From assembly GCA_050288705.1 (NCBI GenBank), contig JBNKEI010000038.1:1-29033 (forward strand): a stretch of DNA of 29,033 nt, given 5' to 3'. Below the pieces are notes generated by a model. It ran no database searches. It was not told the DNA's origin and worked only from the letters and a program-made list of their open reading frames with translations. This document shows, piece after piece, positions 9,538-17,469 of this stretch. Numbering within the stretch: position 1 is the first letter of the stretch; every line of letters starts with the position of its first letter. The DNA comes from JBNKEI01 sp050288705. GTDB taxonomy: Bacteria; Myxococcota; Myxococcia; Myxococcales; UBA5297. Position numbers and translations under genes: made by a program.

Positions 9538-11163
9538 TTAGCGTGTCTTGCTTTTTTCTTGTCTGCTTATTGTATTTAACTGTTCAAGCATTAAAGCACC
9601 TTTTTTTGGATCAATCATATAAAGATATGCAATTTTTCCACGCAACCAAGCTTCGAAATAAGGAATGCCATCCTTGTTTTGTGAGTCGAGGCCATCCACT
9701 TTTGCTTTGTGTAGGATTGCTCGAAGCCTTCTAGTTTCGTTTCTTCCCATTCCTGGTTTTTCGTTTACAACAATACCAGTAACCATCTGGCAGCCAGAAG
9801 GCCGCTGTATGCGCTGTTTTTTGGTATGAATGCAAAAGCCTTCCTCCTTTACTATGTGATGTATTTTAGCAAGAGTTTTTATAAGCGAATCATTTTCGCA
9901 ACTATTGGTTGAAAAGGTGAGGTCGTCTGCGTAACGAGTGTATGTCCATTGCGATTGAAAAGCCATGCCTTGAAGCCGACGATCAAGTCTTCGAGTTACT
10001 TGATTGGAAATAGCTGGACTGGTGCATGCACCCTGGGGTAAAGACCGAGGTCCAGTAGCTACGAAAAATGTTCTTCCTTCATATTCCATTTTTTTGCGGG
10101 GCGATTCCGAACAAATAAGAGCGAAAATTGTTGAAACCGCTGGAGAATACCCAAGGCCATAAAACACTCCTCGTATTCTATAAAAATTTATCGACGGAAA
10201 GAAATCCTTTAAATCAAGGTTAAGTATAATTCGCTTTTGTAAATGAGGAATGGCATTTGTAAGCGTGGAACGCCCTTTAATAAATCCATGTGCCGAATGC
10301 TCGACAGGGAGAGATTCCAGAATATTATCTAAAATCCATTTCTGAACTGCAGATAGCGTTTTGTGTGGCACGCTAAGTAAGCGCTTTCCTCCTGTTCGCT
10401 TGGGAATTTCGAAACTACAATAATTAATTCGGGTTGCCGCTTCGCTATGAAAACACAACCAGCGCAAAGTAGAAACCGAAATACCCAAGGTAGAGGCTAC
10501 CTCAGAAGGGTTTAGAAGTATTGGGAGCCGATTTTTGTTGAGAGCTTCTATATTCGATTGGTGATTGGAAAGCCATGAAGATACGCCCGACCCCAAAAAA
10601 ATGATATCTTCTTTTTTGCGCCAAGCAATAGCCGCCTCGCGGTTAGCTCTTTTTTGTGCAAAAAGCTGCTTTTTATGTAATTGATCGAATTGACTTTTTT
10701 TACAAAAAGATTTTGTGAAAATTTTACCTTCGTTTCGAGATCGAATATGAGCATATGTTTCAAAATTGTAATATTTAATCCAAAGATCTCCAATCTCATG
10801 AATTTCTCGTATTTGTTCTTCAGATAAAAGCCCACGTGAAATCAAACTCTGGTCAACTTTGCCGACATTATGGTCAAAAGAGGGCGGAATTATATTGTGA
10901 TTAAAGACACCAAAACTAAATCGATCAACCTCAGAATCTTCTTGGTGCAAATCACTATTTAGGCGTTTTTCCAGTTCGTCAGATTGATACGGATCTCTGC
11001 GAGAAATGATAATTGGCTGGGGAGAGACGGAAAATGCCGGTTTCTGCGTTTTTCCACTCCAGCAATCGTGTTCAAAAAAAGCTCGAATTCTTTGCCAAAT
11101 TTTCAAGTGCTCCCCCATAGTACCTAGAATATATTTTCCAGCTCTGTAAGGAAGCACAGCCAC
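9538..11163 (-). CDS. Retron reverse transcriptase with long N-terminal extension
   Basis: A 541-residue RNA-directed DNA polymerase that makes the branched RNA-DNA molecule (msDNA) of a retron. RT signatures: 'LDLKDFFPS' with catalytic D317, 'PQGACTSP' (376-383) and YADD (411-414, D413/D414). Two retron-specific marks are present: NAxxH (NAIPH, 303-307) and VTG (461-463). No group II intron maturase or endonuclease domain is present. Residues 1-210 form an extension of unknown function, as in the long myxobacterial RTs (Mx162 type). The first start is GTG at 11163, just after the structured RNA; an ATG at 11118 would give 526 residues. It is the last gene of the retron operon and convergent with adenosine deaminase. 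Confidence 0.93.
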   Translation of the reverse strand: MAVLPYRAGKYILGTMGEHLKIWQRIRAFFEHDCWSGKTQKPAFSVSPQPIIISRRDPYQSDELEKRLNSDLHQEDSEVDRFSFGVFNHNIIPPSFDHNVGKVDQSLISRGLLSEEQIREIHEIGDLWIKYYNFETYAHIRSRNEGKIFTKSFCKKSQFDQLHKKQLFAQKRANREAAIAWRKKEDIIFLGSGVSSWLSNHQSNIEALNKNRLPILLNPSEVASTLGISVSTLRWLCFHSEAATRINYCSFEIPKRTGGKRLLSVPHKTLSAVQKWILDNILESLPVEHSAHGFIKGRSTLTNAIPHLQKRIILNLDLKDFFPSINFYRIRGVFYGLGYSPAVSTIFALICSESPRKKMEYEGRTFFVATGPRSLPQGACTSPAISNQVTRRLDRRLQGMAFQSQWTYTRYADDLTFSTNSCENDSLIKTLAKIHHIVKEEGFCIHTKKQRIQRPSGCQMVTGIVVNEKPGMGRNETRRLRAILHKAKVDGLDSQNKDGIPYFEAWLRGKIAYLYMIDPKKGALMLEQLNTISRQEKSKTR

Positions 11164-11165
11164 TC

Positions 11166-11375
11166 GACTTCAAGCTTATGACCACGTTCGATGCCGAGGC
11201 GCCGGCGTATTTAGTGCGCCAAGACCCTCGGGTCGATTCAGTGCCAGCGCACTAAATGCGCTGGCGCCGAAAAGAGAATCGAGCGTGGGGTAGCATTGGA
11301 ATGCATCTTCCGCCACGGCGGAACACCGTAGCAAACGGTCTCGTGCGGCTGTGCCTCCTTGCAAAGCTGGATTTC
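11166..11375 (-). ncRNA. Retron msr-msd non-coding RNA (predicted)
   Basis: The only sizeable gap in the retron operon, directly upstream of the RT, is packed with inverted repeats (minus strand, 5' to 3'). Imperfect outer repeats a1 (11375-11364) and a2 (11177-11166) pair at 9 of 12 positions. Three msr stem-loops follow: ACCGT/ACGGT at 11339-11325, a perfect 7-bp TTCCGCC/GGCGGAA at 11323-11308, and GCATT/AATGC at 11304-11293. The msd is a ~107-nt element (11288-11182) closed by CCACG/CGTGG and TCGAT/ATCGA with one mismatch. The branching G is unassigned; AGC motifs at 11350-11348 and 11368-11366 are candidates. The exact ends are inferred from pairing, not measured. Confidence 0.82.
11182..11288 (-). 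repeat. msd hairpin arms with two competing folds
   Basis: Within the predicted msd, a 9-bp hairpin (11265-11243, loop TTTAG) carries a CGCATTTAGTGCGC half that is also complementary, at 13 of 14 positions, to 11219-11206. GGCGCC palindromes at 11268-11263 and 11203-11198 flank these arms. A third small hairpin, GACCC/GGGTC, sits at 11234-11223. The region can fold either as one long hairpin or as several short ones. Confidence 0.75.
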
Positions 11376-11378
11376 AAG

Positions 11379-13427
11379 CTAATGTACCGTTGGTGATTTT
11401 TGTAATCCTTCGCGAACCGAACACCATATTAATCCTAGCATTTGCCCGAGACCTAAGCCAAGTCTAGACGATTCAATAGCTATTTGCGAAATAGTACTTT
11501 CATTTAAATGAAATGTACGAACAACTTTATCAGCGTCATCTTTGGTAAGAATTAGGTTATCTGAGCTCAATAGTGAATTAATCTCATTAGCGCTGACTGT
11601 AGCCTTAATGCGCGAGCGTGACATGTTCCAAGCGAGTTCCAGAATTTTTGATGGATTCGTTCCCAGTCGCAAAGCTTCACGTTCCAGGTCATCAAAAACG
11701 GCTCGCTGTATTTCGAGACGCCAATCGCACAGCTTGGTTGACAAAAAGGGGCCATTAGAGTTTGTATCCAATGCAGGCGCAGGTAACCAAGCTGGCGCTA
11801 TTAAGTCATTGGATGCAAAACGAACCGCGATAAGATGACGACAAGGACCTTTGTGTAAACGAAACTTTTTGAAAAATGAGCAGCCGCAGATAGCCTTGCA
11901 TAAACGACCATCCCGATCGACGATTGCTTCGCAAGCTACTCCCTGGACGTGTGCAATCAAAAGCCAGCGACCGTCTGGCAAAGTGGTCTGTTGGCCTAGT
12001 TTAACCTGCTGGTTGCGAAAAAGCTGTTTGCCAGCCATAACTTCAGGAGGTTCTTGCCCGAGAAGAGATTCGGAAAGGGCACTAGGTAGGGCTGGTCGAA
12101 ACCGATAGCAGCTTGCCGCATAGTCATAAATTGTTTGGCCTTGCTTGGCTAATTGATAAAGTGAACCTAGCAAAGTAATACGCGACGATCCAGAATACTT
12201 GAACAAATCGGCTAGAGAAGCTTTTTTGACCTGTTCCAAATGGCGTTCTAAAGAAAGCATTATATTGGGATCGTACTGATAATTACCGCTGAGAATTTCA
12301 AGCATTTCGCTTGATGTCCAATCATTTGTAGTCCAGCCAGAGAGCGCAAGAACAAAACGCACTCCTTTCATATAAACTGTCCAGACACTAGGCATTCCCG
12401 AACCAAAAAGCCGAACTTCAATTCTTTCGGCCCACGGCAACAACCTGGCAAGAGCAAAAAGTCGTCGACGTCCCCAGACCTGAAACTCTTCTACACGGCT
12501 GCCAGAAAAACTAGAGCCCTGGCATATAATTGGCACACCCCAAGGCTCCAAAATAATAACCGGAAGCTGACCAGGCGTTAATCTAAACCGTAACGACTGG
12601 GGCCCAGTTTTCTCTTTATGACGTTTCAAATAAACAAGAATTGCGTAAATCGATTCAACTGAAAGAGTTATCTCGGTACAGGGAAGGCCCATAGTCGCTT
12701 GCAATTGGCCAAATCCGCGAAGCCATGAGCTAGGCACGTCTACGTTTTCTTCTCGAAACTCGGAGCTACCACGAAATTTAACTTCAAAACCGGATGGATC
12801 AACCTGCAAACGTACGGTTCGATAGCTACGCAGAGTTTGAAAGTGTTCGAATAAGGCCATCGAATAATCAATGTTCGTCGTTCCTAAACCGCAAAACGAA
12901 GTGTCGCAAAAAGCATCGCGATCAATAAATAGACTACCATAACTAGACTCGTCCTTAGAAAAACCCTCAAAAAAAACTACATCTGGTGCAATGGTGACAA
13001 TCGGGTTACAGGGCATTAAGTGTCTAGATAAACCAAAATCAGATTTGGGAAGCTCTCCTAGCCATTTATTATAGGCATTCCAATATAATCGATGCATCTT
13101 TTTGAATTGCAGATATAAATCCGTCGGGGGTACCTTTTCCAGCTCTCTTTTTCCTTTTTTAGCTATTTCCATGCCCAATTTATTATCTGATGAAGCCTGC
13201 TGAGCTTTCCAAAACCTATAAAAATTTTTTTCCCTTTTTCCATAACCTACGTCACCGACAACTACCTCATGTAATGCGCTCATTCCTTCCCGAAATTTAA
13301 TCGGGTCCGCAATCTGGGCATCGAAAAATACTCGCGGCCTTGAAAGATTAGGGGAAAGACGTAGAGACGTTCCCCAAGTTTCTGTTCGCGCCTCGCTGCG
13401 CCCCCAATAACGAAGGTCGAGGTTCAA
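11379..13427 (-). CDS. Winged-helix / SWIM zinc-finger protein of the retron (WHSWIM-like)
   Basis: A 682-residue retron accessory protein. The SWIM zinc signature is explicit: C514-x-C516-x12-C529-x-H531, preceded by beta strands 'GRWLLIAHVQGVACEAIVDRDGRLCKA'. Residues about 405-450 (DLFKYSGSSRITLLGSLYQLAKQG...) look like a winged-helix segment just before it. The first ~400 residues are not recognised. SWIM and winged-helix modules bind nucleic acid or protein, so a role in sensing or holding the msDNA is likely but inferred. It starts with TTG at 13427, overlaps the stop of the upstream ARM gene by 4 nt (TTGA), and has AGGAG 8 nt upstream, so the two are translationally coupled. As I recall, RT plus ARM plus WHSWIM defines type XIII retrons. 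Confidence 0.85.
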   Translation of the reverse strand: MNLDLRYWGRSEARTETWGTSLRLSPNLSRPRVFFDAQIADPIKFREGMSALHEVVVGDVGYGKREKNFYRFWKAQQASSDNKLGMEIAKKGKRELEKVPPTDLYLQFKKMHRLYWNAYNKWLGELPKSDFGLSRHLMPCNPIVTIAPDVVFFEGFSKDESSYGSLFIDRDAFCDTSFCGLGTTNIDYSMALFEHFQTLRSYRTVRLQVDPSGFEVKFRGSSEFREENVDVPSSWLRGFGQLQATMGLPCTEITLSVESIYAILVYLKRHKEKTGPQSLRFRLTPGQLPVIILEPWGVPIICQGSSFSGSRVEEFQVWGRRRLFALARLLPWAERIEVRLFGSGMPSVWTVYMKGVRFVLALSGWTTNDWTSSEMLEILSGNYQYDPNIMLSLERHLEQVKKASLADLFKYSGSSRITLLGSLYQLAKQGQTIYDYAASCYRFRPALPSALSESLLGQEPPEVMAGKQLFRNQQVKLGQQTTLPDGRWLLIAHVQGVACEAIVDRDGRLCKAICGCSFFKKFRLHKGPCRHLIAVRFASNDLIAPAWLPAPALDTNSNGPFLSTKLCDWRLEIQRAVFDDLEREALRLGTNPSKILELAWNMSRSRIKATVSANEINSLLSSDNLILTKDDADKVVRTFHLNESTISQIAIESSRLGLGLGQMLGLIWCSVREGLQKSPTVH

Positions 13428-15187
13428 TGAATAATCTCCTCAGCTTGATTCCAGGCCAATTCCGGAATAATACGCCGTATGATTTGTCCAATATCAGGAT
13501 TCTTGACCAAAATTGAGCAAATCGCATGCATTGCTATTCGCTGCTCGGCCGGGCGACTGCTGCGCAAAGAAATTCTCAAAAGAGGCAACAATGCCTCTGC
13601 ATTGGTGGGATGGGCTAAAATTCGCTCGGTAAGCTGATAAAGCGCAAGTTTTTTTGCCTTTGCCCCGCGGTTTATTGCCAGAATCGTGGAAGCCCAAATA
13701 TGCTGCAGCGAATTTAATGGTAGCTGCTTTTCTCGTAAAGCAAGGTGTTTGGCTAGAAATTTCCTAATGTCGTCATAAGGAGATTCGGCGAGCGCACTCC
13801 AGATTATTTGATTATCACGAAAACGATCCTCGTCCTGCATCCAATTCATGAATAGCTCTCTAGTGTCGATAAATCGAGAATCTAATCCGTTAAGAATCAA
13901 TTCAGGGGTGACTAAGGGTGAGTTTTGTAATGTTAAATAAATCCATTTACTTGCCTTGATTCTTACTATATCTATAGGCGCGTCAAAAAGAGCGAACAAT
14001 CTCGAAACAAAGTCTTGGGTTGCGATCGGCTTTTTCTTAATCCACGAAAGTCCAAGTTCTGCGAATGGTAAATTAATAGAAGAAGCCAATGAAATACAGG
14101 AATCAAGAGTTACGTTTCTGAAATCAATGCTTTTTGCAATCATAGAGGAACAACTACTGATTAAATTGTCATCATTAATTTCTGAGAGACTTAGCCAATC
14201 CGAAGCTGAGAGTGTCTCGGGGTTTGACATACATTGAAGTAGGTTAAAACCAAATTCGCGAACTTGTTTTAATGGTGAGAATAAAAAGCTGCGAATATGT
14301 GCAAATGGTATTTCGTTTAGTGTTTTTGAGTGATGAAGTTTTAGCATTTCTATGGAAAATTGCGCAACGAAAGTACATTTAGCGTTTTCTAGCAGCTTAA
14401 TAATAGAATGAAATCCGAATTTCCACGATTCTTCAAAAATAGGTACAAAGCAAATATCGGCAAATGAATACTCTTGTTTAAAAACAATACCGTGAGGCAA
14501 CCTTTGCAAAAACGGCGAGCATCCATACATTATGTGGGTGAGGCTCCAGGAATCCATCAGTGCGGCAATCGATGGAATATCGTCATCTCGATACAGCGCC
14601 AAGGAAATGCAAACCGCTTTATTGTAGCGGATGGGGTCGGTGAGCCCAATTTTTCTAAGGTATCGAAAAGCTCGACGTTGCAGATATCTTCGTGTGCGTC
14701 GAGTGAAAACAGTTTCGCAATCAAAAGAAATTGTAATATTGCGAAATTCGCCGAGCTTGCGATCGAAATATAGATATTCAGATTGAGCAACCGAACGTGC
14801 ATGCTCAGGAATGTTTGAATCATGACGGAGAACAATTTCTTCTCGGTATCCACCCTGAGAAGCGTCCCACCAGCGAATAGTTTGTTTTCGGCGACGCAGA
14901 AACCTATCGAATGCATAAACAAAATGGGCGATTACTTCATCGTCGCCGGCACACTCTGCCAACTTAAATAATCTTTTTACTAGAGGACGGTGAAATTGCT
15001 TATTACATCCCTCGTCGATGTAACGCAAAAGGGTAGTACGCGCGAAGGCGCGCTTATCCTGATACCACTGATCAGATAACTCTGCTAAAGCCTTAGACGA
15101 GGTGCATGCCATAACTTCGTCTAAGAAGCGTTCGTTGGCAGATTCAAAACGCTCTCGCAAAAGTAGGATAGAGGAATGGATAGCCAC
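13424..15187 (-). CDS. HEAT/ARM-repeat protein of the retron
   Basis: A 587-residue, almost all-helical protein built of repeated helix pairs, for example 'LAKHLALREKQLPLNSLQHIWASTILAINRGAKAKKLALYQLTERILAH' spanning about 480-530 and 'LLPLLRISLRSSRPAEQRIAMHAICSILVKN' before the C-terminus. This pattern fits ARM/HEAT-type solenoids, which act as protein or nucleic-acid scaffolds. No enzymatic motif is visible. It is the first gene of the retron operon. The start is GTG at 15187; no Shine-Dalgarno is seen and a promoter-like sequence lies only a few nt upstream, so it may be leaderless. The next in-frame ATG is codon 26 (15112). Its function in retron defence, toxin or msDNA-bound partner, cannot be told from sequence. 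Confidence 0.8.
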   Translation of the reverse strand: MAIHSSILLLRERFESANERFLDEVMACTSSKALAELSDQWYQDKRAFARTTLLRYIDEGCNKQFHRPLVKRLFKLAECAGDDEVIAHFVYAFDRFLRRRKQTIRWWDASQGGYREEIVLRHDSNIPEHARSVAQSEYLYFDRKLGEFRNITISFDCETVFTRRTRRYLQRRAFRYLRKIGLTDPIRYNKAVCISLALYRDDDIPSIAALMDSWSLTHIMYGCSPFLQRLPHGIVFKQEYSFADICFVPIFEESWKFGFHSIIKLLENAKCTFVAQFSIEMLKLHHSKTLNEIPFAHIRSFLFSPLKQVREFGFNLLQCMSNPETLSASDWLSLSEINDDNLISSCSSMIAKSIDFRNVTLDSCISLASSINLPFAELGLSWIKKKPIATQDFVSRLFALFDAPIDIVRIKASKWIYLTLQNSPLVTPELILNGLDSRFIDTRELFMNWMQDEDRFRDNQIIWSALAESPYDDIRKFLAKHLALREKQLPLNSLQHIWASTILAINRGAKAKKLALYQLTERILAHPTNAEALLPLLRISLRSSRPAEQRIAMHAICSILVKNPDIGQIIRRIIPELAWNQAEEIIH

Positions 15188-15194
15188 AGTTAAA

Positions 15195-15224
15195 AATGTA
15201 ACGGTTACTAGAGGCGAGCGTCAA
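15195..15224 (-). promoter_or_regulatory. Candidate promoter of the retron operon
   Basis: On the minus strand, TTGACG (15224-15219) and TACATT (15200-15195) are separated by 18 bp. The -35 matches the consensus at 5 of 6 positions and the -10 at 4 of 6. Transcription would begin within a few nt of the GTG at 15187, giving a nearly leaderless mRNA for the ARM gene. Confidence 0.45.
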
Positions 15225-15380
15225 GCAACGACTCTGGCATAATGGAGCATCTATTAGTGGACGCGCTATTTAATAAAACCGTGAAAAACAATATTTCGTA
15301 AACTACTATGGCAATCATGTTGCAGCTACTGAGCACAGAATCGATGTTTTGGAAAAAACTAATGGTAGAAACTCCCAGGA

Positions 15381-16148
15381 TTAGGGAATTGTAGTGCTAG
15401 ACCTGCTCACCAGCGGCAAACTCTCATGGCTGCTAGGCTCGCTCGCTGGGGCTGAGCTTGAGATCCCCTCTTCGCTCCTCCTTCCGCTCCTCGACATTTG
15501 GTACCCGGGCCTCTCTGAAGATGTTCCAGATCGCTCATTTCTCGCGGGAGAGGAAGCTGCGATGCTCCAATGTGTGCTGCTTGCCGATCTCCTACTTCCC
15601 TGTCTTGCAACCCAAAAACCGTCCTCGTCTTGAACGTGCGTTTCAGACAAGTGAGCCCTGGCATTGGGATACGATGCTGGGCGATGTTGAGAATACATTC
15701 CCGGTCCACGTTCGCTGATCGCGAGTCTGCTTAAGATATCCTCCGATTTCTCCTGGCTTTCCTCAAGCATGCGATTAAAAGCAGCCCTCTCATACGTTTC
15801 CTCCAATTGTCTGGAAGGCCCAGCGTCGTTCCACGAGCCGAATATAAATTCTCCGAGCGCTTTCCGAGGACGCCGAGGGCTCTGCGAGCCGGAGCTGGAA
15901 TTCCCGCGGGAATTTCTATTCGATGGGATCGACGATCCAGTCCCCTTGCTGGAATAGCCCCCGTACATTCCACCCAGCAATTCCGAATCGGTCAGGCGAA
16001 TTCTGCTTCCTGGCGTGAATTCGCCACCCCGTGCCTCCAGTTGGCTCAAACTTTCGAGCGCCCTTTCTGCTTTCGAGGACGAAGACAGGCGGTTTGCCAC
16101 TGTGATCTTGGCTATTGCAATGCTTTGCTGCACGGAATTAAGGTTCAT
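15381..16148 (-). CDS. Ser/Gly/Arg-rich protein of unknown function
   Basis: A 255-residue protein I do not recognise. The N-terminal ~45 residues are helix-prone (SVQQSIAIAKITVANRLSSSSKAERALESLSQLEARG). The rest is low-complexity, rich in Ser, Gly, Pro and Arg, with a possible short helix near 110-150 (RQLEETYERAAFNRMLEESQEKSEDILSRLA). No signal peptide or membrane segment is seen. The ATG at 16148 follows GGGGG with a 5-nt spacer, which supports translation. It stands alone between the retron and the hydrogenase operon. Its composition and the secretion module nearby would suit a type III secreted substrate, but that is speculation. Overlapping plus-strand frames (e.g. 15807-16169) look like shadows. 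Confidence 0.6.
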   Translation of the reverse strand: MNLNSVQQSIAIAKITVANRLSSSSKAERALESLSQLEARGGEFTPGSRIRLTDSELLGGMYGGYSSKGTGSSIPSNRNSRGNSSSGSQSPRRPRKALGEFIFGSWNDAGPSRQLEETYERAAFNRMLEESQEKSEDILSRLAISERGPGMYSQHRPASYPNARAHLSETHVQDEDGFWVARQGSRRSASSTHWSIAASSPARNERSGTSSERPGYQMSRSGRRSEEGISSSAPASEPSSHESLPLVSRSSTTIP

Positions 16149-16206
16149 CAGAACCCCCGTATTGAATGATATTAGACCAGCGCATGGTTATCGAAGTCAC
16201 CCCATG

Positions 16207-16248
16207 AAAAGTTGCGTGGCAATGCCGCCGTAGCGCGGATTGCCACGC
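16207..16248 (-). terminator. Rho-independent-like terminator of the hydrogenase operon
   Basis: A perfect 10-bp inverted repeat (GCGTGGCAAT at 16214-16223, ATTGCCACGC at 16239-16248) is extended inward by CCGC/GCGG. It lies 75 nt after the last hydrogenase gene. On the minus strand the stem is followed by AACTTTTC, a short T-run. On the plus strand no T-run follows. Confidence 0.6.
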
Positions 16249-16322
16249 GGCGCTTCAGCTCGCTCAAGACTTTCCCCGCTTTTGCCCCAAACCCCATTTT
16301 ACCGGCGAAATGATGAGTAAAC

Positions 16323-17468
16323 TTAAGCAGCGAGTGCCTTATCGCCAGAAGAAGGAATCTCTTGAATATGGTAGAATCGAAAATTTTCTACCAAGAAAGT
16401 GTAAAGCCATATTATAACCGATAATAATCCCAAAGAAATCCCCCATTCAATCCATGATGGAGTATATCCGTTACCTTGGGCCTGAATCATACCGCTATAC
16501 ACTACATTGATTCTACTGACGACTACGCCCAATATGCTAAGTAAGCTAAATATAAAAAGTCCTGTAGTGTTCTTCTTTAAAAATGAAATTCCGATGCAAA
16601 AGGGAATTATTGTTCCTAGGCCTATCTCAATCCAAAACATAATCGCTTCAAAAGAAAAACTAAATGCCAGCCTCCAGTTATTTGCAAACGCTAAGTCAAG
16701 TCCTCTATATACGAGATATATTCCCATTAATGCAGTGGATATTTGTGTTAATTTGACAAGTGTTGAAAATTCCATGATATTCTTTTTGGTTCTATTTAGA
16801 AATAGAACATTAAGAATAATGACCGATTGGCCCACGTAAAAAGATGTTAGAAGGAAAAACCATGGCAGATTTGGAGACCACCATAGTGGATGGAGCTTAT
16901 CTTTCATGGATAAATAGATGGCACCCAATGATGCTTGATGCCCAAATGGTATAATCGCTCCTAAAATAAAGGCATAAGGTAACACTCGGCGAATAGCTAA
17001 GTTCCAGCCCTTGCAGATTTTTTCCGAGACTACTTCGCCAATTTCAACAAACTGAATGCAAACATATATACTTATTGCAATAAAAACCTCAAACATTGGA
17101 GAATGATATCCCCAAGAAATTAATGGGCGAAAAGAATTATCCCATCTTCCAATTTCTAGTATGAGCGTGCATAAAACGAAAATGTAACTCAAAAATGAAA
17201 TCAAAGTCGCTCTACGGGAAACGATTTCCATTCCCCTAATTCTAAGTACATGAGCCAATAGTGCCATGCTGTAACCTGCTCCAGCCAGCGCTATAGCAGC
17301 CAAATCCATTCCTATCCACAAGCCCCACGGCCACTGATCACTTAGATTGGTTGACGCACCTAAACCCCTAGTTAATCTGTAGGCAGCCAATATTACGAAC
17401 ATAACACTCATGCAAAGGAGAAAAAACCGAAACTTGGTCATTCGGAAATTCCAGGTTTCTGCTTGCAT
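16323..17468 (-). CDS. HybB/NrfD-like integral membrane subunit of the hydrogenase
   Basis: A polytopic membrane protein of 381 residues with about ten hydrophobic helices, of the NrfD/PsrC/HybB type. These subunits pass electrons between a periplasmic iron-sulfur protein and the quinone pool. Typical segments are 'QWPWGLWIGMDLAAIALAGAGYSMALLAHVLR', spanning about 45-80, and 'HSPMFEVFIAISIYVCIQFVE'. I place the start at the ATG 17468: GGAG lies 9 nt upstream and the ferredoxin gene stops one base earlier. A longer frame from TTG/ATG at 17486/17483 would overlap that gene. With the two upstream genes it would couple H2 oxidation to quinone reduction, or the reverse. Confidence 0.88.
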   Translation of the reverse strand: MQAETWNFRMTKFRFFLLCMSVMFVILAAYRLTRGLGASTNLSDQWPWGLWIGMDLAAIALAGAGYSMALLAHVLRIRGMEIVSRRATLISFLSYIFVLCTLILEIGRWDNSFRPLISWGYHSPMFEVFIAISIYVCIQFVEIGEVVSEKICKGWNLAIRRVLPYAFILGAIIPFGHQASLGAIYLSMKDKLHPLWWSPNLPWFFLLTSFYVGQSVIILNVLFLNRTKKNIMEFSTLVKLTQISTALMGIYLVYRGLDLAFANNWRLAFSFSFEAIMFWIEIGLGTIIPFCIGISFLKKNTTGLFIFSLLSILGVVVSRINVVYSGMIQAQGNGYTPSWIEWGISLGLLSVIIWLYTFLVENFRFYHIQEIPSSGDKALAA

Positions 17469-17469
17469 A

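Noticed and set aside
9538..11163. RT as part of a diversity-generating retroelement, with the FGE-fold protein (27915-28892) as variable protein
   Set aside because: FGE/C-type-lectin-fold proteins are common DGR targets, but the RT carries retron motifs (NAxxH, VTG), the two genes are ~17 kb apart, and no template/variable repeat pair was seen.
9538..11163. RT as a group II intron maturase
   Set aside because: No maturase thumb or HNH domain follows the RT core, and the retron-specific motifs and adjacent structured RNA fit a retron.
11176..11364. 62-codon minus-strand frame between the SWIM and RT genes
   Set aside because: It overlays the predicted msr-msd RNA. Its AAGGAGG (11360-11354) has no start codon at a suitable distance, and the inverted-repeat content explains the sequence better.
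15394..16233. Several overlapping plus-strand frames opposite the Ser-rich protein
   Set aside because: They are mirror frames of a GC-biased, Ser/Arg-rich coding sequence and have no supported starts.
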